A DNA stretch of 54,458 nucleotides from Burkholderiales bacterium (GTDB lineage Bacteria; Pseudomonadota; Gammaproteobacteria; Burkholderiales; Usitatibacteraceae): assembly GCA_019634955.1 (NCBI GenBank), contig JAHCAK010000028.1, forward strand, positions 1 to 54,458, in the 5' to 3' direction. Both the position numbers and the translations under genes were made by a program. Positions 16,296-26,045 of the stretch are shown piece after piece (position 1 is the stretch's first letter; every line of letters starts with the position of its first letter). The notes under the pieces were generated by a model. That model ran no database searches. It was not told where the DNA came from and worked only from the letters and a program-made list of their open reading frames with translations.

Positions 16296-18113
16296 TCACA
16301 GCCCGGCGAGGTCGGGCGCCGCCGGGCCGAACCAGGCCTTGGCGAAGGCGTCGCGGGCCGTGCGCTCGGCCTTCGCGTCCCCCTTCCTCCGGTAGGTCTC
16401 CGCCAGCCCGGCGAGCGCCCAGCCGTTGTTGCGCACGCGGGCGAGCGAGTCGCGGAACGCCTTCTCGGCCTCCTCCAGGCGCCCTTGGCGCAGCCGCACC
16501 GAGCCGAGCGACTGCCGGACCGGGTAGTACCAGTACGCGGGCTCCATGTAGGCGAGCGAATCCTCGATGAAGACCGCGTCCTCGTAGGCCTTCGCCGCAG
16601 CCCCGAGGTCGCCCAGTGCGTCGGCGAGCCGCCCGGCGGCCACGAGGCGCGCCGTCTGCATGATCTCGCGAGCCGGCACGGCCCACGCGGCGAAGGGCGC
16701 GAAGTCCGTCGTGCGCTCGAGCCGCGCGATGGCCTCCATCTCGGCGCGCGCGCCGGCGGCATCCCGGCGCGAGGCGTGCGCCACCGCGCGCGCGTAGTGG
16801 TGCATCGCCTTCACGAGCGCGAGCCGCCCGTCCGGGGCGGGCAGCGCGAGGATGGTGGCGGCGTCCGAGAACTGCGCGTGCGCCGCCCAGGGCGCCGCCT
16901 TGACGGGCTCGAGCGCCGGAATCGCCGCGACGGCCTCCGCCGGGAGGACGCCATCGAGCTTCGCGGCCGCCTCGCGCGCGATGCGGCCGTCGCCGCCCAT
17001 CTGCGCGCTCACCATCACGAAGTGGACGTTGTGCGGGTAGTAGGCCGACCGGTACATCGGGTCGGAAGGCGAGCGCGCGAAGTATGCCTCGTCCACGGCG
17101 ATCGCCGCCACGTTGGCCTCGAGGGACTCCCGGTACAGGCCCAGCCGGATGTAGATGTGCGCGGGCATGTGCACCAGGTGGCCCGAGCCGGGAACGAGCG
17201 ACGCGAGCCGGCGCGCGTGCGGCAGGGCTTTCTCCGGCGCGGTCGACGACTCCATCGCGTGGATGTAGAGGTGGATCGCGCCGGGGTGCGAGGGGTTGCG
17301 GCGCAGCACCGTCTCGAGGGCCTTCACCAGTTCGGCCGTGCGGCCCTTGGGCCTCGCGCCCGCGGCCTCCCAGTAGTCCCAGGGCTGCGTATCCATGATG
17401 GCCTCGGCGTGGAGCACCTGCACGAAATCGTCGCCGGGGTAGCGCCGCGCGAGCGCCGCCATGGCGTCGGCGAAGGCGGCGTCGAGCGCGGCGCGCTCGG
17501 CCGACGGGTCCGCGGAGTAGCGCCGGCCGAGGGCGTCGATGAGGTCGCGTTCCTTGCGGCTCGCGGCCGCCGCGAGCGCCTTCGCCCGGTCGAGCGCGGC
17601 AAGCGCCGGCGCGTTGGCCGCCGCATCCATGGGCGCGTTGATGTTCGGGCCGAGGACGAAGGCCTCTCCCCAGAAGCACATGGCGCAGCCCGGGTCGAGT
17701 CGTTGCGCCGCCTGGAAGGCGCGCTGCGCCTCGGCGTGGTTGAACCCGTAGGCGAGCCGCACGCCCTGGTCGAAGTAGGCCTGCGCCTTCCGCGACGAAG
17801 TCGTCACGGCGTAGGTGAAGGAGCCGAGGTCACCGAAGAGGGGAACCTCCCCGGCCGCGGCCTTCGCCGGAACCGGCTGGAACGGCGCCGTCTCCGTGCG
17901 CGCCACCACGAGGTTGCGCAGCAGGGGCGGCTGCCCGGCGGCCACCGGGGCGCAGGCGCGCGAGGTCGCGTCGAGCAGCGGATCGGCCGCGGGGGTGGCG
18001 CGGTCGTCGCCGGCGGCGACCTGCCGCGCCACCAGCGCGGCGAGGGTGATGATGCCGCATGCGGCAAGGGCGAGCGTCACGGAACGCAGGCTGGTGCGGG
18101 GAGCGTGTGTCAT
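16296..18113 (-). CDS. TPR-repeat protein, membrane-anchored or exported
   Basis: A 605-residue protein. Residues about 11-32 form a hydrophobic signal or anchor; the rest is helical with several TPR-like units (AYGFNHAEAQRAFQAAQRLDPGC; LGAAAKAYEDAVF; EEAEKAFRDSL; WALAGLAETYRRKGD). A central block has HPGAIHLYIHAME and GHLVHMPAHIYIRLG, histidine-rich signatures shared with a family of uncharacterised bacterial TPR proteins. The start at 18113 has GGAGA seven bases before it. It lies 13 bp after the second TPR gene, so the two form an operon divergent from TetR. Function unknown. Confidence 0.85.
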   Translation of the reverse strand: MTHAPRTSLRSVTLALAACGIITLAALVARQVAAGDDRATPAADPLLDATSRACAPVAAGQPPLLRNLVVARTETAPFQPVPAKAAAGEVPLFGDLGSFTYAVTTSSRKAQAYFDQGVRLAYGFNHAEAQRAFQAAQRLDPGCAMCFWGEAFVLGPNINAPMDAAANAPALAALDRAKALAAAASRKERDLIDALGRRYSADPSAERAALDAAFADAMAALARRYPGDDFVQVLHAEAIMDTQPWDYWEAAGARPKGRTAELVKALETVLRRNPSHPGAIHLYIHAMESSTAPEKALPHARRLASLVPGSGHLVHMPAHIYIRLGLYRESLEANVAAIAVDEAYFARSPSDPMYRSAYYPHNVHFVMVSAQMGGDGRIAREAAAKLDGVLPAEAVAAIPALEPVKAAPWAAHAQFSDAATILALPAPDGRLALVKAMHHYARAVAHASRRDAAGARAEMEAIARLERTTDFAPFAAWAVPAREIMQTARLVAAGRLADALGDLGAAAKAYEDAVFIEDSLAYMEPAYWYYPVRQSLGSVRLRQGRLEEAEKAFRDSLARVRNNGWALAGLAETYRRKGDAKAERTARDAFAKAWFGPAAPDLAGL

Positions 18114-18126
18114 GGGCGGTCTCCGG

Positions 18127-19503
18127 TCAGGACAGTGCGAGGGATTCGGAAGTCGCGGCGCGGCGCGCGGCGCTCTCCCCAAATTGGCGGGCGCGGGCCA
18201 GCAAGCGCAATCCCCAGCGGTTGCCGGGCCGCAGCGCGAGGCGTTCCGCGATGTAGTGAGCTGCCAGGGCCGGCTGGCCGGCGCGGGTGGCCGCTTCGAC
18301 GAGGGTGAGCGTGAGCAGGTCGCGCTGGGCGTGGCTGCCGCCGAACCGGGACGCGCCGTCGCGGATCGCCGCGAGCTGCGCCACGGCATCCTGCGGCCGG
18401 CCCTCGCCGAAGGCGATCGCCGCCCGGCATGCGCCGAGGCCGACGCGGCGCTCCATCTCGCCATTCGCATCCTGCCGGCCGGCGGCACGCTCGACTTGGG
18501 CCATGAGCCGCGCGAGAGCCTGCGTCCGGCCGGCCTGCGTGAACGCGAGCGCGGCGTGGAAGTCGTTGAAGGCGTAGAAGCCCGCCTCGGCGTCGAGATC
18601 GGCCTCCCAGGCATCGGCCATGGCGGCCGCGCGCGTGCCGGGATCGGCGCCCTCCAGCATCAGGCGCCAGAGCAGCGCCGTCGCGTCGACGCGGGAGAGC
18701 GCCATGCCCCCCGCCCCGGCGAGCCACTCGTCGAAGAGCGCGATCGCGGCGGCGTGGTCGGCGCGGTCGAGATGGAAGAGCGCGAGGTGCCAGGCGTTGT
18801 GGAACGCGAACCCGTTGCCCGGCGCGGCCCAGGCCGCGCGGCGCGCCTCCAGCCAGGCGATGCCCTCGTCAATGCGCCCCTGCATCTCCATCACGTGGGT
18901 CACCGCGTGGATGGCCCAGCTGTCGTCGGCGGCGAGATCCAGCGCACGGCGCCCGGCGGCCTCGGCTTCCGGGTACTGGTTGCACTCTTCCAGGCCGAAG
19001 GCGTGCATCCCCAGGACGTAGGCGTAGCCGGGCACCGCGGCCGACCAGTGGGGCATGACGCGGGCAACGCGGTTGCGCAGGTTGAGTGCGTCGCCGCGAT
19101 AGAAGTCCATGAGGTGCGCCGCCTGGAGGGCGAGCACGTCGCGGGGATGGTCGACGAGGACGCGGTCGAGGGCGGCCGTGCCGGCGTCCCACTCGCCTCG
19201 CATCAGGAGGTCGGCGGCGTGCCAGAGAGCCCTGTCCCGAGTAGTCGCCGCGTCCAGCAGGGGTCGCGCGGCCGCGAGCGCCTCCCCCGCCTCCCGGGCG
19301 AAGCGGCGCTCGAAAAAGGTCATGAGGATCAAGGCCTTGGCGACGCGCGCCCCGGCCCAGCCCGGGTCGGTCGCTGCGGCCTCGTCGAGGGGCGCGAGCG
19401 GATCCCCGCGGTAGGTCTGGAAGGCCGTGAGGGCCGTCTCGAGGGCGGCGAGTGCCTGCGGTTCGGTGGCGGACGTGGCGACGCCGCGTTGGTCGATCAG
19501 CAT
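18127..19503 (-). CDS. TTC38-like tetratricopeptide repeat protein
   Basis: A 458-residue cytoplasmic alpha-solenoid without signal peptide. It carries the features of the TTC38 family: GYAYVLGMHAFGLEECNQY, WAIHAVTHVMEMQGR and NAWHLALFHLDR. The family is widespread but has no established biochemical role. It is the first gene of a two-gene leftward operon and divergent from a TetR-type regulator across a 123-bp, unusually AT-rich gap containing a palindromic operator, so its expression is probably repressed by that regulator. Confidence 0.85.
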   Translation of the reverse strand: MLIDQRGVATSATEPQALAALETALTAFQTYRGDPLAPLDEAAATDPGWAGARVAKALILMTFFERRFAREAGEALAAARPLLDAATTRDRALWHAADLLMRGEWDAGTAALDRVLVDHPRDVLALQAAHLMDFYRGDALNLRNRVARVMPHWSAAVPGYAYVLGMHAFGLEECNQYPEAEAAGRRALDLAADDSWAIHAVTHVMEMQGRIDEGIAWLEARRAAWAAPGNGFAFHNAWHLALFHLDRADHAAAIALFDEWLAGAGGMALSRVDATALLWRLMLEGADPGTRAAAMADAWEADLDAEAGFYAFNDFHAALAFTQAGRTQALARLMAQVERAAGRQDANGEMERRVGLGACRAAIAFGEGRPQDAVAQLAAIRDGASRFGGSHAQRDLLTLTLVEAATRAGQPALAAHYIAERLALRPGNRWGLRLLARARQFGESAARRAATSESLALS

Positions 19504-19530
19504 GGTTACCTCTGGAAAAAAATCGCCATT

Positions 19531-19548
19531 ATACCGACCGGTTGGTAT
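19531..19548. promoter_or_regulatory. probable TetR-family operator
   Basis: ATACCGACCGGTTGGTAT, palindromic except for one position pair. It lies 27 bp before the TPR operon start, in the divergent gap with the tetR-type gene. ACCGACCGGT-type palindromes are common TetR-family operators. Confidence 0.65.
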
Positions 19549-19626
19549 GTATCAAGCAGAATTTACGACATTCCTGCCCATATCCCCTTGAATATTAGAC
19601 GTAGCTGACATACCTTACGGTACGAT

Positions 19627-20292
19627 ATGAACACGCCAATGGAATCACCCCGGGTCCGGGACCCGGAGAGGACGCGCGAGCGGATCCTCGACGCCGCGCA
19701 GGCCCTCATCCTCGACCACGGGTTCTCAGCGACGAGCGTCGACGCGATCGTCGGCCGGGCGGGCGCGACCAAGGGCGCCTTCTTCCACCATTTCGGGAGC
19801 AAGGCCGACCTCGCCAAGGCGCTCGTGGAGCGCTACGCGGCCCTGGACCGGGCGCACCTCGAGCAGGGCCTCGCCCGCGCCGGGAAGCTCTCCTCGGACC
19901 CGCTGCAGCAGCTCCTGCTGCTCATCGCGTTCTACGAGGAGGAGTTCGAGGCGATGCAGGAGCCGTTCCCGGGCTGCCTCTTCGCCTCCTACATCTACGA
20001 GGCGAAGCTCTTCGACGACGCGACGCTCGCGGTGCTGCGCGAGTCCACCCTGCTGTGGCGCCGCGTGCTGCGGGCGAAGCTCGAGGAGGCCGCCGCGGTC
20101 CACCCGCCGCGCCGCGAGGTGGACATGGAGAGCCTCGCCGACCTCTTCTACTCGCTTTCCGAGGGCGCCTTCGTGATGACCAAGACGCTGGGCGACAAGA
20201 CCCTCCTCGCCCGCCAGGCGCGGCACCTGCGCAACTACCTGGAGCTGCTGTTCGGGCCGGCAGACGGCGCGGCTACGCGGCCACCATCCTGA
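19627..20292 (+). CDS. TetR/AcrR-family transcriptional regulator
   Basis: A 221-residue repressor. The N-terminal helix-turn-helix reads RERILDAAQALILDHGFSATSVDAIVGRAGATKGAFFHHFGSK when assembled from successive segments, the standard TetR pattern; the C-terminal half is an all-helical ligand-binding domain with one cysteine (FPGCLFAS), similar to the NemR/AcuR type. It likely controls the divergent TPR operon through the palindrome at 19531. The 3' end overlaps the convergent oxyR gene by 20 bp. Ligand unknown. Confidence 0.9.
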   Translation: MNTPMESPRVRDPERTRERILDAAQALILDHGFSATSVDAIVGRAGATKGAFFHHFGSKADLAKALVERYAALDRAHLEQGLARAGKLSSDPLQQLLLLIAFYEEEFEAMQEPFPGCLFASYIYEAKLFDDATLAVLRESTLLWRRVLRAKLEEAAAVHPPRREVDMESLADLFYSLSEGAFVMTKTLGDKTLLARQARHLRNYLELLFGPADGAATRPPS

Positions 20293-21184
20293 GGCAGTCG
20301 AGCTTCACCTCGAGCACCGCCCGCGCCAAGGCTTCCACGGCGTCGGGCCGCGCGAAGCTCGCGCGCCAGGCGATGGCGACCTTGCGCGAGGGCACCGGCT
20401 CGGCGAAGGGGATTTCCTTCACGAGGCGGTTCCCGTAGCGCGGCTGCAGGGCGGTCGCGGGCAGCACGCTCACCCCGAGCCCGGAGGCGACCATGTTGCG
20501 GATCGTCTCCAGGGAACTGCCGGAGCGGCCTTCGGGATTGGCGGTGTTGGACTGCCCCGGGCACGCCTCGAGCACCTGGTCGCGGAAGCAGTGGCCCGCG
20601 TTCAGCACGAGCAGGTTCTCGCCGGAGAGCTCGTCGGGGCGCACGTGCTTCTTCCTCGCCCATCCGTGGCCCTCCGGCACCACGACGCTGAAGGGTTCCT
20701 CGTAGAGCGTGCGCGTCCTCACGCCGGCGACCGAGAACGGCAGGGCCACGATCGCCACGTCGATCTCGCCGTCGCGCAGCATCGGCACGAGGCTCGCGGT
20801 GAAGTTCTCCTCGATCACGAGCGGCATGTTCGGCGCGAGCACGCGCAGGATCGGCACCAGCTCGGGCAGCAGGTAGGGGCCGATGGTCGGGATGATCCCC
20901 AGGCGAAGCGCGCCGGCCAGCTGGTCCTGGCTGCCCTTGGCGAGCGAGGTGATCTTGCCCGCCTCGTCCAGCACGCGCCGCGCCTGCTCGACGATCGCCT
21001 CCCCCATCGGCGTCACCAGGACCTCGTTCTTGTTGCGCTCGAAGAGGCGCACGCCCAGCTCGTCCTCGAGCTTGGCGAGCGCCAGGGACAGCGTGGGTTG
21101 CGTGACGAAGCACTTCTGCGCCGCGCGGCCGAAGTGGCGTTCCTGGGCCAGCGCGACGACATAGCGGAGTTCGGTGAGGGTCAT
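20273..21184 (-). CDS. oxyR: hydrogen-peroxide-sensing LysR-type regulator OxyR
   Basis: A 303-residue LysR-family regulator. The N-terminal winged helix starts MTLTELRYVVALAQERHFGRAA. The redox pair is present at Cys199 (NAGHCFRDQ) and Cys208 (LEACPGQ), the same numbers as in the E. coli protein, so it should sense peroxide by disulfide formation. It is divergent from the peroxiredoxin-glutaredoxin gene with a four-block operator in the shared gap. The start at 21184 gives the standard N-terminus. Confidence 0.96.
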   Translation of the reverse strand: MTLTELRYVVALAQERHFGRAAQKCFVTQPTLSLALAKLEDELGVRLFERNKNEVLVTPMGEAIVEQARRVLDEAGKITSLAKGSQDQLAGALRLGIIPTIGPYLLPELVPILRVLAPNMPLVIEENFTASLVPMLRDGEIDVAIVALPFSVAGVRTRTLYEEPFSVVVPEGHGWARKKHVRPDELSGENLLVLNAGHCFRDQVLEACPGQSNTANPEGRSGSSLETIRNMVASGLGVSVLPATALQPRYGNRLVKEIPFAEPVPSRKVAIAWRASFARPDAVEALARAVLEVKLDCLRMVAA

Positions 21185-21194
21185 GGCGATATCG

Positions 21195-21231
21195 ATTGGT
21201 CTTGGCAATGGCAAGTATAACCACAATCAAT
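21195..21231. promoter_or_regulatory. OxyR operator in the oxyR/peroxiredoxin gap
   Basis: Blocks ATTG, CAAT, ATAA, CAAT are separated by exactly seven bases each (21195, 21206, 21217, 21228), the known OxyR spacing. The last block overlaps by one base the -35 box of the peroxiredoxin promoter. It lies 11 bp before the oxyR start codon, allowing autoregulation. Confidence 0.75.
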
Positions 21232-21260
21232 TGGACGAATCAATCACCAGGCTTGATAAT
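21231..21260 (+). promoter_or_regulatory. sigma-70 promoter of the peroxiredoxin gene
   Basis: TTGGAC (21231-21236), an 18-bp spacer and GATAAT (21255-21260). Contact with the OxyR site at the -35 edge is the usual activator geometry. The ATG lies 42 bp after the -10 box. Confidence 0.75.
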
Positions 21261-21301
21261 TGCGGCATTACTCAATCCAACCCCTCCCAGGAGACCCCAG
21301 C

Positions 21302-22051
21302 ATGATCCAGAACAAGGAAGGCCAGCGCGTTCCCGCCGTCACGTTCCGCACCCGCGACAACGGGCAGTGGAAGGACGTCACCACCGAGCAGCTCTTCGCC
21401 GGCAAGACGGTCGTCGTCTTCGCCCTGCCCGGCGCCTACACGCCCACCTGCTCCACCACGCACCTGCCGCGCTACAACGAGCTCGCCCCCACCTTCTCGA
21501 AGCTGGGCGTGGACGAGATCGTGTGCCTGTCGGTGAACGACGGCTTCGTGATGGGCGAGTGGCAGAAGGACCAGGACGCGCCCAACGTCACCTTCATCCC
21601 CGACGGCAACGGCGAGTTCACGGAGAAGATGGGCATGCTGGTCGACAAGTCGGACCTCGGCTTCGGCAAGCGCTCGTGGCGCTACTCGATGCTCGTGAAG
21701 GACGGCGTGATCGTGAAGCAGTTCATCGAGCCCGAGAAGGAAGGCGACCCGTTCGAGGTCTCCGACGCCGACACGATGCTCAAGTACCTCGCCCCCGCCG
21801 CGAAGGCCCCGGACCCCGCCGTGATCTTCACCAAGCCCGGCTGCCCGCACTGCGCCCGCGCCAAGGCGCTGCTCGAGGCGAACGGCATGGCCTACGAGGA
21901 AGTGGCGCTCGGCAAGAGCGTGACCTTCTCCACCATCCGTGCGGTCTCCGGCCGCGGCACGGCGCCGCAGGTCTTCATCGGCGGCCGCCACATCGGCGGC
22001 GCGGACGGGCTCGCGGCGTGGTTCGCGAAGGGCGAGAAGCTCGCCGCCTGA
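21302..22051 (+). CDS. peroxiredoxin-glutaredoxin fusion protein
   Basis: A 249-residue hybrid peroxidase. The Prx5-type domain (1-165) carries the peroxidatic Cys50 in [14 protein letters not shown]; the glutaredoxin domain (from about 172) has the CPHC active site at Cys181/Cys184 and the glutathione-binding TAPQVFIGG and GGADGL motifs. It reduces peroxides with glutathione. Start at 21302 with AGGAG upstream. It is driven by an OxyR-linked promoter and followed 61 bp later by a lipoamide-dehydrogenase-like gene in the same direction. Confidence 0.96.
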   Translation: MIQNKEGQRVPAVTFRTRDNGQWKDVTTEQLFAGKTVVVFALPGAYTPTCSTTHLPRYNELAPTFSKLGVDEIVCLSVNDGFVMGEWQKDQDAPNVTFIPDGNGEFTEKMGMLVDKSDLGFGKRSWRYSMLVKDGVIVKQFIEPEKEGDPFEVSDADTMLKYLAPAAKAPDPAVIFTKPGCPHCARAKALLEANGMAYEEVALGKSVTFSTIRAVSGRGTAPQVFIGGRHIGGADGLAAWFAKGEKLAA

Positions 22052-22066
22052 GTTCCCCCTCCCTCA

Positions 22067-22094
22067 GCGGGGCCGGCCTGCGGGCCGGCCCCGC
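22067..22094 (+). other. 12-bp GC-only hairpin between peroxiredoxin and flavoprotein genes
   Basis: GCGGGGCCGGCC pairs with GGCCGGCCCCGC around TGCG. With no T run after it, it may protect the upstream message or partly reduce read-through to the next gene. Confidence 0.55.
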
Positions 22095-22112
22095 CCTTTC
22101 CAGGAGAGCAAC

Positions 22113-23522
22113 ATGGAGTTCCTCACCGTCGACGTGGCCGTCATCGGCGCCGGCACGGCCGGGCTCGCGGCGTACCGTGCCGCCCGGGCGCGCGGCGCGC
22201 GCGCCCTGATCGTCGAGTCCGGCCCCCACGGCACGACCTGCGCGCGCGTGGGCTGCATGCCCTCCAAGCTCCTCATCGCCGCGGCCGAGGCCTCGCACGC
22301 GATCGACGCGGCGCCGGGCTTCGGCGTGCACGTCGTGGGCGTGAAGCGCGTGGACGGCCGCGAGGTGATGGACCGCGTGCGGCGCGAGCGCGACCGCTTC
22401 GTGGGCTTCGTCGTCGAGGGCGTCGAGAAGATCCCGGCCGCCGACCGCATCGAAGGCCGCGCGCGTTTCGTGGACCGCCACACGCTGGAGGTCGACGGCC
22501 ACACGCGCATCACCGCGCGCGCCGTGGTCATCGCGACGGGCTCCCGCCCCGCCGTACCCGCGATGCTCGCGGCGGCCGGCGACCGGCTCGTCGTGAACGA
22601 CGACGTGTTCTCGTGGGAGACGCTGCCGCGTTCCGTGGCGGTGTTCGGCCCGGGCGTCATCGGACTGGAGCTCGGCCAGGCGCTCGCGCGTCTGGGCGTT
22701 CGCGTGGTCGTGCTCGGCCGCGGCGGGCGCGTGGGCCCCCTCACCGATCCCATCGTGCGCGGCGCGTTCCTCGAGGCGATCTCGGACGGGCTCTACGTCG
22801 ACCCGGACGCGCACGTGAAGCGCGTGGCCCGCATCACCGAGGGTGTCGAGGTCGAGTACACGCGACTGGACGGCACCGTCCGGGTGGAATCGTTCGACTG
22901 GCTGCTCGCGGCCACGGGGCGCCGACCGAACGTGGACGGGCTGGGCCTGGAGGCGCTCGGGCTCGAGCTCGACGCGAACGGCGTGCCGGCCTTCGACCCG
23001 GCCACGCTGCGCGTCGGAGACACGAACCTCTTCATCGCCGGCGACGCCGCCAACTTCATCCCGTTGCTCCACGAGGCGGCCGACGAAGGCCGCATCGCCG
23101 GGGAGAATGCCGCGCGCCTGCCGGACACGGCGCCGGGCCACCGCCGCATGCCGCTCGCGATCGTCTTCACGGACCCGCAGGTCGCCATCGTGGGCGCCGG
23201 CTTCGACAGGCTCGCGCCGGGCACCTTCGAGGCCGGCGAGGTCTCCTTCGCCGACCAGGGGCGCTCGCGGGTGATGCTGCGCAACCGCGGCCACCTCCGC
23301 GTCTACGCGGACCGGGCCACGGGCCGCTTCCTGGGCGCCGAGATGGCCGGGCCGGCCGCCGAGCACATCGGGCACTTGCTCGCGTGGGCCGCGGCGAACA
23401 GAATGACCGTCGCAAGCATGCTCGAGATGCCCTTCTACCACCCCGTGGTGGAGGAAGGGCTCCGGACGGCGCTCCGGGACCTCGACGCGAAACTTCGTTC
23501 GCCCCAGGCCATCGCCGCGTAG
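22113..23522 (+). CDS. dihydrolipoamide-dehydrogenase-like disulfide reductase
   Basis: A 469-residue FAD flavoprotein. It has an N-terminal dinucleotide fold (VIGAGTAGLAA), the redox disulfide C43-x4-C48 (TTCARVGCMPSK), a second fold for NAD(P)H (FGPGVIGLELGQA), the FAD motif (LFIAGDAANF) and the C-terminal His-Glu dyad (FYHPVVEE). Because no lipoyl-complex gene is near and it follows the peroxiredoxin-glutaredoxin, it may act as a reductase in peroxide defence rather than in a 2-oxoacid dehydrogenase complex; this is inference from context. Start at 22113 with CAGGAGA upstream. Confidence 0.9.
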   Translation: MEFLTVDVAVIGAGTAGLAAYRAARARGARALIVESGPHGTTCARVGCMPSKLLIAAAEASHAIDAAPGFGVHVVGVKRVDGREVMDRVRRERDRFVGFVVEGVEKIPAADRIEGRARFVDRHTLEVDGHTRITARAVVIATGSRPAVPAMLAAAGDRLVVNDDVFSWETLPRSVAVFGPGVIGLELGQALARLGVRVVVLGRGGRVGPLTDPIVRGAFLEAISDGLYVDPDAHVKRVARITEGVEVEYTRLDGTVRVESFDWLLAATGRRPNVDGLGLEALGLELDANGVPAFDPATLRVGDTNLFIAGDAANFIPLLHEAADEGRIAGENAARLPDTAPGHRRMPLAIVFTDPQVAIVGAGFDRLAPGTFEAGEVSFADQGRSRVMLRNRGHLRVYADRATGRFLGAEMAGPAAEHIGHLLAWAAANRMTVASMLEMPFYHPVVEEGLRTALRDLDAKLRSPQAIAA

Positions 23523-23560
23523 ACGGCGCCCCGGGGCCCCGGGTCCCGGAGGGCGCCGTC

Positions 23561-23800
23561 ATGCCGGTTGAAATGAAGAAGTTCGGCTTCCGCATCCGCA
23601 CGCGCGGAGGCTCCGTCGTCGAGAACCTCACCATCCAGGGGCGCGACCGGGAGGAAGCCGAGCGCAAGCTCCGGCAGGTCTATCACCATTGCGTGGTCCT
23701 CGAGGCGAGCGAGATGATGGGGGCAGCGCCCGCGGACGCCTCGGACTTCGAAGGGCTCATCACGCTGATCGCCGACGAGGGCCGGCGGGGCGACGGCTAG
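23561..23800 (+). CDS. small conserved-type protein of unknown function
   Basis: A 79-residue cytoplasmic protein with a beta-beta-alpha pattern (KKFGFRIRTRGGSVVENLTI then REEAERKLRQVYHHC). One cysteine, no signal peptide. GGAGGG precedes the ATG. It lies 38 bp after the flavoprotein gene in the same direction and may be co-transcribed. I do not recognise a family with a known role. Confidence 0.75.
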   Translation: MPVEMKKFGFRIRTRGGSVVENLTIQGRDREEAERKLRQVYHHCVVLEASEMMGAAPADASDFEGLITLIADEGRRGDG

Positions 23801-23810
23801 CTGCGCGGCC

Positions 23811-24620
<810 letters not shown>

Positions 24621-24783
24621 GAAAACCTGCCGGAAGGTCCTTGGAAACGGGGGCGCGCCCCGCATCTGGCGGGGGCGAAGGCGCTTGCAGGCCCATACTA
24701 GGCACGAAATCAGTGGGTTGGCAATAGTTCCTGCGGCGCCACCTCAAGAATGCCGCGCAAGATCCTGACCGGAATGCCCCTCC

Positions 24784-25533
24784 TCAGAGAAGGGCTGGAA
24801 AGCGCGTGGCGAACTGGCGCAGGTTGTCGGTGATGATCCCGTCGGCGCCCCATGCGAGCAGGCGCTCGGCCTCCGGCGGGTCGTTCACGGTCCACACCAG
24901 CACGCGCAGGCCCGCCGCGTGCGCGCGGTCGACGAGTTCGCGCGTGGCGTGCTGCCGGGCGCAATGCAGCGAAACGGCCTCGAGCGTGGCCATGCGCTCG
25001 AAATCCGCATCCGTCGGCGCCCCCACGATGAAGCCGCGCGGAAGCTCCGGAGCCGCCTCCTTCGCCGCGAGCAGGGCCGCGAAGGAAAAGGAAGACAGCA
25101 AGGGGGGAACGGCGGCGCCATCCCACAGCTCCCCGGCGCGCAAGGCGAGTTCGCGCCCGGTCTCGCGGTCGGTGCCCGGCACCGGCTTGATCTCGATGTT
25201 CGCCAGGGTGCCCCGCTCCCGGAGGAGCCGGGCGGCCTCGTCGAAACGCGCGATGGGCTCGCCCCGGAACGCGTCCGAGAGCCACCCGCCCGCGTCGAGC
25301 CCGGCGAGCTCTTCCCACGTCCTCGCGCCAGCCGGCCCGCTGCCCGAGGTGGTGCGGTCGAGCGTCGCGTCGTGCAGCAGGATGGCGACGCCGTCGCGCG
25401 TGAGCTTCACGTCGAACTCCGCGGCGCGGAAGCCGAGGGACTGGCCCAGCCGCAGGGCGGCGAGCGTGTTCTCGGGGGCGAGCGCGCCGCCGCCGCGGTG
25501 GGCGACGAGCGTCGGGTAGGGCCAGGCCTTCAT
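24784..25533 (-). CDS. ugpQ: cytoplasmic glycerophosphodiester phosphodiesterase
   Basis: A 249-residue GDPD-family TIM barrel that hydrolyses glycerophosphodiesters to glycerol-3-phosphate and an alcohol. Key signatures: LVAHRGGGALAPENTLAA, EFDVKLTRDGVAILLHDATLDRTT and IEIKP. No signal peptide, so it is the cytosolic UgpQ type rather than periplasmic GlpQ. ATG overlaps the pgpA stop by four bases, making it the last gene of the ribBA-ribH-nusB-thiL-pgpA operon. Confidence 0.93.
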   Translation of the reverse strand: MKAWPYPTLVAHRGGGALAPENTLAALRLGQSLGFRAAEFDVKLTRDGVAILLHDATLDRTTSGSGPAGARTWEELAGLDAGGWLSDAFRGEPIARFDEAARLLRERGTLANIEIKPVPGTDRETGRELALRAGELWDGAAVPPLLSSFSFAALLAAKEAAPELPRGFIVGAPTDADFERMATLEAVSLHCARQHATRELVDRAHAAGLRVLVWTVNDPPEAERLLAWGADGIITDNLRQFATRFPALL

Positions 25534-26045
25534 GGCGAGAGGGCGACGCGGTGCAGGACGATCACCGCGACCGCGAGGACGAGATAGGCATAGCAGGCCG
25601 CCAGCAGGTCGTCGAGCATCACGCCGAAGCCGCCCTTCACCCGGGCCTCGAACTGGCGGATGGGAAAGGGCTTCCAGACGTCGAAGAGCCGGAACAGCGC
25701 GAACGCCACCAGCTGCAGCACGAGGCTCGCCGAGGCGAGCGCCGCGAGCGGCAGGAAGGCGACGATCTCGTCCCAGACGAAGGCCCCGTGGTCGGGCACG
25801 CCGAGGTTCCTCCCGGCCACGCCGCAGGCCCAGACGCCGAGGAAGAAGAGCGGGATGGCGAGGAAGGCGATGGCAAGCGGCGGCAGCGCCAGCGCGAGCA
25901 GCCAGTAGATTGCGAGCCCGGCCAGCGTGCCGAAGGTGCCGGGCGCCACCGGGGCGAGCCCCGCCCCGAAGCCCAGGGCGATGAAGTGCGCGGGGTGCGC
26001 GAGGAGGAAGCGCGCGTCAGGCCGCGGTGAAGTGGTCGAATCCAC
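25530..26045 (-). CDS. pgpA: phosphatidylglycerophosphatase A
   Basis: A 171-residue integral membrane enzyme that dephosphorylates phosphatidylglycerol phosphate. It has the family features GFGAGLAPVAPGTFGTLAG, VWDEIVAF and the KGGFGVMLDDLLA segment, with several hydrophobic helices. It overlaps thiL at its 5' end by 29 bp and ugpQ at its 3' end by 4 bp. The thiL-pgpA order is common in proteobacteria. Confidence 0.96.
   Translation of the reverse strand: MDSTTSPRPDARFLLAHPAHFIALGFGAGLAPVAPGTFGTLAGLAIYWLLALALPPLAIAFLAIPLFFLGVWACGVAGRNLGVPDHGAFVWDEIVAFLPLAALASASLVLQLVAFALFRLFDVWKPFPIRQFEARVKGGFGVMLDDLLAACYAYLVLAVAVIVLHRVALSP

Noticed and set aside
22067-22094. Intrinsic terminator after the peroxiredoxin gene
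   Set aside because: The stem is strong but followed by a C-rich stretch and then the next gene's ribosome site, with no T run, so I list it only as a hairpin.
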